A stretch of 39,591 nt of DNA from Morganella morganii H1r. GTDB lineage: Bacteria; Pseudomonadota; Gammaproteobacteria; Enterobacterales; Enterobacteriaceae. The stretch is from assembly GCF_000633515.1 (NCBI RefSeq), contig NZ_AYMP01000071.1:1-39591 (forward strand), read 5' to 3'. The notes below the pieces were generated by a model. It was not told the DNA's origin. It did no database searches and worked only from the letters and a program-made list of their open reading frames with translations. A program made the translations under genes and the position numbers. Positions 34,456 to 39,591 of this stretch are shown one piece after another (position 1 is the first letter of the stretch; each line of letters starts with the position of its first letter).

Positions 34456-36606
34456 TCAGTTCTCCGCCTTTGCCGGTGCATCTGAGCCGGACATCAGATT
34501 TTTAAGCACCTCATCACGGGCACCGTCCAGCGCGATCCGTCCGTTGTTCATCACGATAATCCGGTCGGCCAGCTGCAGAACGCTGGTGCGGTGAGTAGTG
34601 ACTATCAGCGTCTTATCCTGAGACCAGGTTTTCAGCCCGGCGATCAGTTTCTGCTCTGCGATTTCATCCAGTGCGGATGTCGGTTCATCCAGCAGCACGA
34701 TATTCGGATCGGTCAGGATAGTCCGGGCCAGCAATACCGCCTGGCGCTGGCCGCCGGATAACCCGATCCCGCCTTCCCACAGCACCCGGCTCAGTCCCTG
34801 CGGGCTGCTGCTGACCAGATCCGCCACCCCGGCTATCTGCAATGCCCGGATAATCTGCGCATCGTCCGCTTTCGGTGCCCCCAGTGTCATGTTGTCACGC
34901 AATGTGCCGTGCAGCAGGCGGGAGTTTGCCCCGAGATAGCCGATATCCCGGCGGACATCATAAGGATCTATCGCTGCCAGATTGATGCCGTCCAGCCGTA
35001 TCTGTCCGGCCACCGGATCCAGTAATCCGCTCAGTGCATAAAGCAGCGTGGATTTTCCGGATCCATTACGGCCGAGAATCGCGATTTTTTCGCCGGGACG
35101 GATAGTCAGCGAGCCGATAGTCAGTACCGGGCTGGCCTGCAAATCATAGGTGATCGCCACATTTTCAAATTCGTAATGGCCGGTCAGTGACGGCTTGTGA
35201 ACAAGCCGGGTGCCGTACTGCGCATCCACCGGTTTTTCCATCAGTTCATTAAGGCTTTTCAGTGAGACTTTCGTGGACTGCCAGCGCGCCAGAAGACCGG
35301 AGATCTGCGCCATCGGTGCCATCATCCGCGAACTCAGAATCGATGCCCCCAGCAGCGCACCGGTGGTAATCGCTCCGTCCATCACCAGAAAAGCCCCGCA
35401 CAGTACGGTGACCGCAAACACCAGGGTCTGGATAGTCTGGCTCCAGGTCATCAGCCCCTGCGTGATAAATTTCACTTTGAGGCTGGTATCCCCCACTTTC
35501 TCGTTCAGATAGTTCCATTCCTGCTGAAAACGCGGCTCTGCGCGGTGGAATTTAATATCTTCCGCACACTGAACGGCCTCAATTAATGACGCATTACGCA
35601 GTGTGCTTTCACGCATTGCTTCATTGGCAAGAACGCCCAGTTTCGGTTGTAACAGCAGGCCCGGCAGGATCATGACAAACAGCGCCACCAGCGGCACCAG
35701 TGCCAGCGGCCCGGCAATCAGCCATAAGATCACAAGGAACAGAAAGAAGAACGGCAGATCAGATGCGGCAGTGACCGTGGTTGATGTGATGGTTTCCCGG
35801 ACGTTTTCCAGCTCACGTAACTGAGACACAAAGGTACCGGTTGAGCGCATCCGCTCTTTCATCCGGATACGCAGGGCATGGCCGAAAACAGTATCGGTGA
35901 TTTTCAGATCCGCCCGCTTACCGATAAGGTCAATCAGCCGTACCCGCATAATCCGCATGGTGAACTCAAATCCCATCGCGATCAGCACACCAACAAACAG
36001 CACCAGCAGGGTCGGAATGGATTTTCCCGGAATAACGCGATCATAAACCTGCATTGAAAACAGAATCGAACTCAGTGCCAGCACATTAGCCAGCAGTGCC
36101 GCGATCAGCACCGAAGTGAAATATTTGCGGTCGCGCAGAACGATGTCCCAAAACCAGCTCTTTTTAAACGGTTTGATGTAGTCATCCACCCGTGCATCCG
36201 GCACGTTGCGTTCCGGCCGCGTCAGGATAACGTCACCGCCCTGAGTCAGCTTCAGCAGGTCATCCATCGTCACGTGATTTTTATGCTGCCCGTCCCCCGG
36301 CAGGATCACCTGCACGCGGCCGTCCGCAGAGATGCTTTCCGCATACATGGCTTTTCCGTCAGGGAGAGCCGCAATAAACGGCAAATACCAGGGATTCAGC
36401 ATCTCCCGCGTCAGCGGCACCCACGTCAGGGTCAGTCCGGTATTGCGGGCCAGGCGCTGAAGTTCAGCCCGGTTTTCTGTTCCGCTGCTGTAGATAAAAT
36501 TAACTCTGACATTCTCTTCCGAGACCGGCAGACGATAATGGCGGGCAGCAAGCAGTAACGCCTGCAGCCAGCTTTCACTGTGTTCGTTTTTTTGTTCTGA
36601 GATCAC
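34456..36606 (-). CDS. Type I secretion ABC exporter (LapB-like) with a C39-like domain
   Basis: The inner-membrane ATPase and permease of a type I secretion system. The 716 residues start with an about 140-residue C39-like domain that contains no Cys, so it cannot be a protease and should bind substrate instead. The transmembrane domain spans about 165-450. The ATPase has Walker A GRNGSGKST at 512-520, the signature LSGGQ, Walker B VLLDEPTSALDE and the TTHR switch His. This architecture is that of exporters of large RTX adhesins. It overlaps the TolC-like gene by four bases and abuts the adaptor gene. No substrate gene is present in the window. Confidence 0.95.
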   Translation of the reverse strand: MISEQKNEHSESWLQALLLAARHYRLPVSEENVRVNFIYSSGTENRAELQRLARNTGLTLTWVPLTREMLNPWYLPFIAALPDGKAMYAESISADGRVQVILPGDGQHKNHVTMDDLLKLTQGGDVILTRPERNVPDARVDDYIKPFKKSWFWDIVLRDRKYFTSVLIAALLANVLALSSILFSMQVYDRVIPGKSIPTLLVLFVGVLIAMGFEFTMRIMRVRLIDLIGKRADLKITDTVFGHALRIRMKERMRSTGTFVSQLRELENVRETITSTTVTAASDLPFFFLFLVILWLIAGPLALVPLVALFVMILPGLLLQPKLGVLANEAMRESTLRNASLIEAVQCAEDIKFHRAEPRFQQEWNYLNEKVGDTSLKVKFITQGLMTWSQTIQTLVFAVTVLCGAFLVMDGAITTGALLGASILSSRMMAPMAQISGLLARWQSTKVSLKSLNELMEKPVDAQYGTRLVHKPSLTGHYEFENVAITYDLQASPVLTIGSLTIRPGEKIAILGRNGSGKSTLLYALSGLLDPVAGQIRLDGINLAAIDPYDVRRDIGYLGANSRLLHGTLRDNMTLGAPKADDAQIIRALQIAGVADLVSSSPQGLSRVLWEGGIGLSGGQRQAVLLARTILTDPNIVLLDEPTSALDEIAEQKLIAGLKTWSQDKTLIVTTHRTSVLQLADRIIVMNNGRIALDGARDEVLKNLMSGSDAPAKAEN
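34461..34465 (-). promoter_or_regulatory. Ribosome binding site of the membrane-fusion gene
   Basis: GGAGA on the minus strand, six bases before ATG 34454, within the end of the exporter gene. It supports the shorter start. Confidence 0.6.
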
Positions 36607-38171
36607 CGGAGACTCCGAAGAGATTCATTGGATAACTGTAAACTTTCGCGGAAACGGCCTAACTGAGAAGAGCAACTGATACTGGTTGCCAGATAGTCAT
36701 ATTTTGCCGCCGCATAATCGCGCCGGGACTGATGCCATTCCTGATCCGCATTCAGCAGGTCAATAATACTGCGCTGACCGAGTGCCACATACTGCTCCTG
36801 ATAAAGACGGGTCACGTCTTTCAGGGAGAGGTTACGGGAATCGAGCAGCTTCATGCGCTGTTCCAGTTCATTCAGGCGGATTTGCTGGTTACGCCGGTTA
36901 TTCTCAACCACGTTTTGCGTGTGCTGAATGTCCGCATTGGCCGCATTTTCCTGATAACCGGCCATACGTTGTTTGGATCCGCTGGTGTAAAAATTCGACA
37001 GCGGCACATTCACCGTCAGTTCAACGCTGTGATCTTCCCGGCCGTAACGGTCGGTATCTTTTGCATCAAACCGCTGCTGATAAGATCCCTGTAATGCAAT
37101 ACTCGGCATCGACTCACGTTTGGCTGCCTCGCGGTCACTTTGCGCTATCGTTAACCCGGCCCTTGCCACCAGCACAACCGGAACAGTATTAAAATCAATA
37201 TCCTGTGAATAGCACTGCCGGCTGTACAGTGCGGCATCTATCGGCTGCGGGGAGAGCTGACCGACCGAGATCCCGGTCATCCGGTTCAGATTCAGGATCT
37301 GGTTTTCGTGCTCGAGCTTCAGGGTATTGAGCTGCAGCCGCGCAGTATCAAGGCGGGCTTCCGCCTGCACCAGATCGGCACGGGAAGCCGCACCGGCGGC
37401 AGTCCGCTCACGGGCCAGATCGGTAATATGCTGCACCGACACCAGCTGCTCTTCCGCCAGCACGATATAGTCCTGGTAACGTTTGATATCGAGATACAAC
37501 ATCGCGGTTTTTTCCGCCACTTCATCGGCATTAACAAAAACACGCAGCAGTGACTGATCACTGCGGGCCGTAAGGGAATCTATCTGTGATGACACCCGGC
37601 CGAATGAATAGAGCAGCTGGCTGACACTGGCGGTGGTGACATAGCCTTTATCACTGTTATTCAGAGTGCGGGAAACACCGAGTCCCGGTTGCGGGTAATA
37701 TTCGGTTTCTTTCTGATACACGGCTTCCAGCTGAGCGCGGTACTGGTTTACCAGCCCGGAAAGCCCGGCATCCCAGTCCAGGGATTTGATCACCGCATCC
37801 TGTAATGTCAGGCCGCCGGGAGGATTATTTTGCCCTGCCGCCGCAGCTGTTACCGCGCCGGTTGCAGCCGGTTGTGACTTCGGCAGGTTATTCTGAATAG
37901 AACGCTGGCGGATGATTTCTGTTTCAGAAGCTACCGGGTCGCCGGTCAGCGGCACCAGCGGTGCCACAGAGGGTGCGGGTACAACCCCTTTTCCGGCCGC
38001 CGGTCTGACGTCCTCTCCGCTGTCCCCGGTCAGTTCGGGTTCCTGTTCAGCTTCCATTGCCGCTTTATAACCAAATGCACCCAGGGAAACCGCCGCAGGA
38101 ACCTGATGTATATAAATACCGGTCATGATGGCGGCCACAGAAAGATTGCGTATAAACCAATTTACTTTCAC
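36603..38171 (-). CDS. Type I secretion outer-membrane channel (TolC family)
   Basis: The outer-membrane channel of the export system. The 522-residue protein begins at GTG 38171 with a hydrophobic segment (LSVAAIMTGIYIHQVPAAV) acting as signal peptide. An unusual stretch rich in Ala, Pro and Glu (about 38-120, for example PAPSVAPLVPLTG) precedes the TolC repeats, which start near LTLQDAVIKSLDWD. The coiled repeats include VAEKTAMLYLDIKRYQDY and LGQRSIIDLLNADQEWHQSRRDYAAAKYDYL-type sequence, the latter typical of AggA/LapE proteins. It leads the operon. The ribosome site is weak. Confidence 0.93.
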   Translation of the reverse strand: MKVNWFIRNLSVAAIMTGIYIHQVPAAVSLGAFGYKAAMEAEQEPELTGDSGEDVRPAAGKGVVPAPSVAPLVPLTGDPVASETEIIRQRSIQNNLPKSQPAATGAVTAAAAGQNNPPGGLTLQDAVIKSLDWDAGLSGLVNQYRAQLEAVYQKETEYYPQPGLGVSRTLNNSDKGYVTTASVSQLLYSFGRVSSQIDSLTARSDQSLLRVFVNADEVAEKTAMLYLDIKRYQDYIVLAEEQLVSVQHITDLARERTAAGAASRADLVQAEARLDTARLQLNTLKLEHENQILNLNRMTGISVGQLSPQPIDAALYSRQCYSQDIDFNTVPVVLVARAGLTIAQSDREAAKRESMPSIALQGSYQQRFDAKDTDRYGREDHSVELTVNVPLSNFYTSGSKQRMAGYQENAANADIQHTQNVVENNRRNQQIRLNELEQRMKLLDSRNLSLKDVTRLYQEQYVALGQRSIIDLLNADQEWHQSRRDYAAAKYDYLATSISCSSQLGRFRESLQLSNESLRSLR

Positions 38172-38658
38172 TGCTCAGACCTTATGCTGACTGATACCGG
38201 TGCAGGGTATTTCCGGCCGGAATTATGATAATTACCACCATCCGGGCTGCATGATAAAAACAGCCGTCAGACTGATGAATGGCCCGGAAGCTCAGCGCAT
38301 CTGTAGCATTGAGCGGAATAAGCAGAGAAAAAAGAATCTGTTCCGGGATAACTGCTGAACAGCGCTAGCTTATCAAAAAGTCGAAGGGATTTTTCGGTGA
38401 TAGTCATAACATTAAATGTTAACGTCAGGCCAAATAATCTGAATAACAATCGGCAGACAAAGAAATATATGGCAATAATTTTATTACCTTTAGTACATCA
38501 GCACCCGTAAATGAAAATCATAATATATTATTTTAAATAACAATAATACAAACAGATTATCACAACGAAAACATCATTATACGATGAATAATATTTATAT
38601 TTTATTATCCACCATATAATGATCAGTCTGAGCGGATCATCATGTCACAATAAACGTA
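38172..38658. other. Control region of the type I secretion operon
   Basis: About 490 bases with no credible gene. The half near 38500-38658 is strongly AT-rich; the half next to the TolC gene has normal composition and could be a long leader. A palindrome lies at 38407-38421, and ATGATC/GATCAT arms near 38615-38645 follow the small exported protein gene. No convincing promoter was found by eye. Confidence 0.5.
38407..38421. repeat. 15-bp palindrome upstream of the type I secretion operon
   Basis: TAACATT A AATGTTA has perfect 7-base arms. It lies about 240 bases before the TolC-like gene, a possible operator. Confidence 0.45.
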
Positions 38659-39204
38659 TTACCGCCCGCAGTAATGTTTTGCAGCGTTATAAACGTCTGT
38701 ATTCGGGAACACAGACAGCTTTTCAAGCTCACTGATATTCATATTACGGATATCCAGTCTCCGGCTGTATATAATGCGGTCATTCATCAGATAGACTTTG
38801 GAAAGCTGGTGACCGGAGAAGTTCAGACAGTCGAGTGACCAGGTATCCACCACACGGTTGAAAAACATACCGTTAGGTTTTCCGTTATCCAACATCTCAA
38901 TTTTCTTATCACCCGTAGTCTGAATCATAAATGAAAAGGTGATATTCAGTGTGCTGTCCATTTTCGGATTTTCCCGGGTGAAAAAAAGACTGAATTCATT
39001 TTTCTGATCGCGGATACCGGAATCAACCCATTCGGTCTCTGCTGTACTGAGAATATCACCACTTACACCAGGCAGTGATGACACCGTCGTATTGACAGGC
39101 TCCGGTACGGATTTAAGCATTTTTTCTGCTGATGAAAAAAAGCTGACGGCTGACAATGATAATAAAAGCACGCCGTCCCGTATTATACTGTTTGTTTTAT
39201 TCAT
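38659..39204 (-). CDS. Small exported protein of unknown function
   Basis: I do not recognise this 181-residue protein. It has a signal peptide (DGVLLLSLSAVSFFSSA, cleavage near residue 26) with no lipobox Cys. The mature part contains TEWVDSGIRDQKNEFSLFF, NITFSFMIQTTGDKK, two Cys (LDCLNF and HYCGR at the extreme end) that could pair, and a mostly polar composition. AGGGA lies before ATG 39204. It lies 189 bases after the ABC exporter at the right edge and 487 bases before the TolC-like operon, all on one strand. It could be an accessory periplasmic protein of either exporter. Confidence 0.65.
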   Translation of the reverse strand: MNKTNSIIRDGVLLLSLSAVSFFSSAEKMLKSVPEPVNTTVSSLPGVSGDILSTAETEWVDSGIRDQKNEFSLFFTRENPKMDSTLNITFSFMIQTTGDKKIEMLDNGKPNGMFFNRVVDTWSLDCLNFSGHQLSKVYLMNDRIIYSRRLDIRNMNISELEKLSVFPNTDVYNAAKHYCGR

Positions 39205-39393
39205 AAGTATTCACATCCCTGTTTTATTTCGTCCGTGAAACGGTGCCTATCCTTACCATAACCGGACAGGATAAATACAACAAATTTCGGCTAATCGGCC
39301 TAAAATTCAGAAAATACCGTAATAGTTGTAATATTAACAGTAATATAAAATACATATCCGGATATAATGATTTTCAGTTATATTCACATGATT

Positions 39394-39591
39394 TTATTCA
39401 TTGTGTTGCCCGCCGAGAAAAATAATCCTGTCCGCTGACTCAATCGTCGACTCGCGGTGAGCAATGATAATCCGCGTGATCGGCAACTGACGGATCGCCT
39501 GATTGACGTAAGATTCACTCTCTTTATCCAGCGCGCTGGTGGCCTCGTCCATAAACAGGATGCGTGGCTTACGGTACAGGGCGCGGGCGAT
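39394..39591 (-). CDS. C-terminus of an ABC exporter ATPase (5' part off the window)
   Basis: Only the last 65 codons are present. They hold the end of an ATP-binding domain: [22 protein letters not shown] (given here in part: Walker [13 protein letters not shown]), then the switch [18 protein letters not shown] and a short tail GGQHNE. The short C-terminus and AHR motif fit exporters of the bacteriocin/peptidase-containing (CvaB/RaxB) kind, but the rest is needed to tell. It is a different protein from the exporter at 34456-36606. Confidence 0.85.
   Translation of the reverse strand: MARALYRKPRILFMDEATSALDKESESYVNQAIRQLPITRIIIAHRESTIESADRIIFLGGQHNE

Noticed and set aside
38267-38449. 60-codon frame upstream of the TolC-like gene
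   Set aside because: No clear ribosome site, no family features and partly overlaps the palindromic control region.
39243-39425. 60-codon frame on the plus strand
   Set aside because: Its end overlaps the exporter C-terminus in antisense and the rest is AT-rich spacer.

Overview
The window looks like a chromosomal segment of an enterobacterium of the Morganellaceae, most like Morganella. The adhP gene is very close to the enterobacterial form. Hand-counted lines of core genes are near 50% G+C (for example 31 of 60 bases from 11701), which fits Morganella better than Proteus or Providencia. This is an inference; no rRNA or tRNA is present to confirm it.

Bases 1-31039 are a type VI secretion system (T6SS) locus in two divergent arms that face away from an AT-rich spacer at 20947-21848. 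The minus arm reads, in transcription order: tssH (clpV), a four-gene chaperone-usher fimbrial operon (major pilin, chaperone, usher, minor pilin), tssB, tssC, hcp, a terminator, tssJ, tssK, tssL, tssM, an unrecognised gene, and vgrG, which runs off the left edge with a Pro-Thr repeat tail. The plus arm reads: tssF, tssG, tssA, a two-domain fimbrial-adhesin-like gene overlapping tssA by ATGA, a GlcNAc-transferase-like gene, a second DotU-like gene, a degenerate TssM-like/OmpA fusion and an Eag-type (DUF1795) chaperone, closing at a terminator. Twelve of the usual thirteen core components are present. TssE (gp25-like) was not seen.

The notable feature is the interleaving of a complete fimbrial assembly line with the T6SS. 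The pilins, chaperone and usher lie inside the tssH-tssB interval. The only adhesin-like candidate lies on the opposite arm, translationally coupled to tssA and followed by an unusual glycosyltransferase. A testable idea is a combined contact-and-kill locus, in which fimbriae bring a target cell close to the T6SS and the surface proteins may be glycosylated.

Bases 31090-39591 are flanking genes, all on the minus strand: a family 25 glycosyltransferase, adhP (alcohol dehydrogenase), a type I secretion operon of the LapB/LapC/TolC kind (outer-membrane channel, ABC exporter, membrane-fusion protein) with no substrate gene in view, a small exported protein of unknown function, and the last 65 codons of a second ABC exporter at the right edge.
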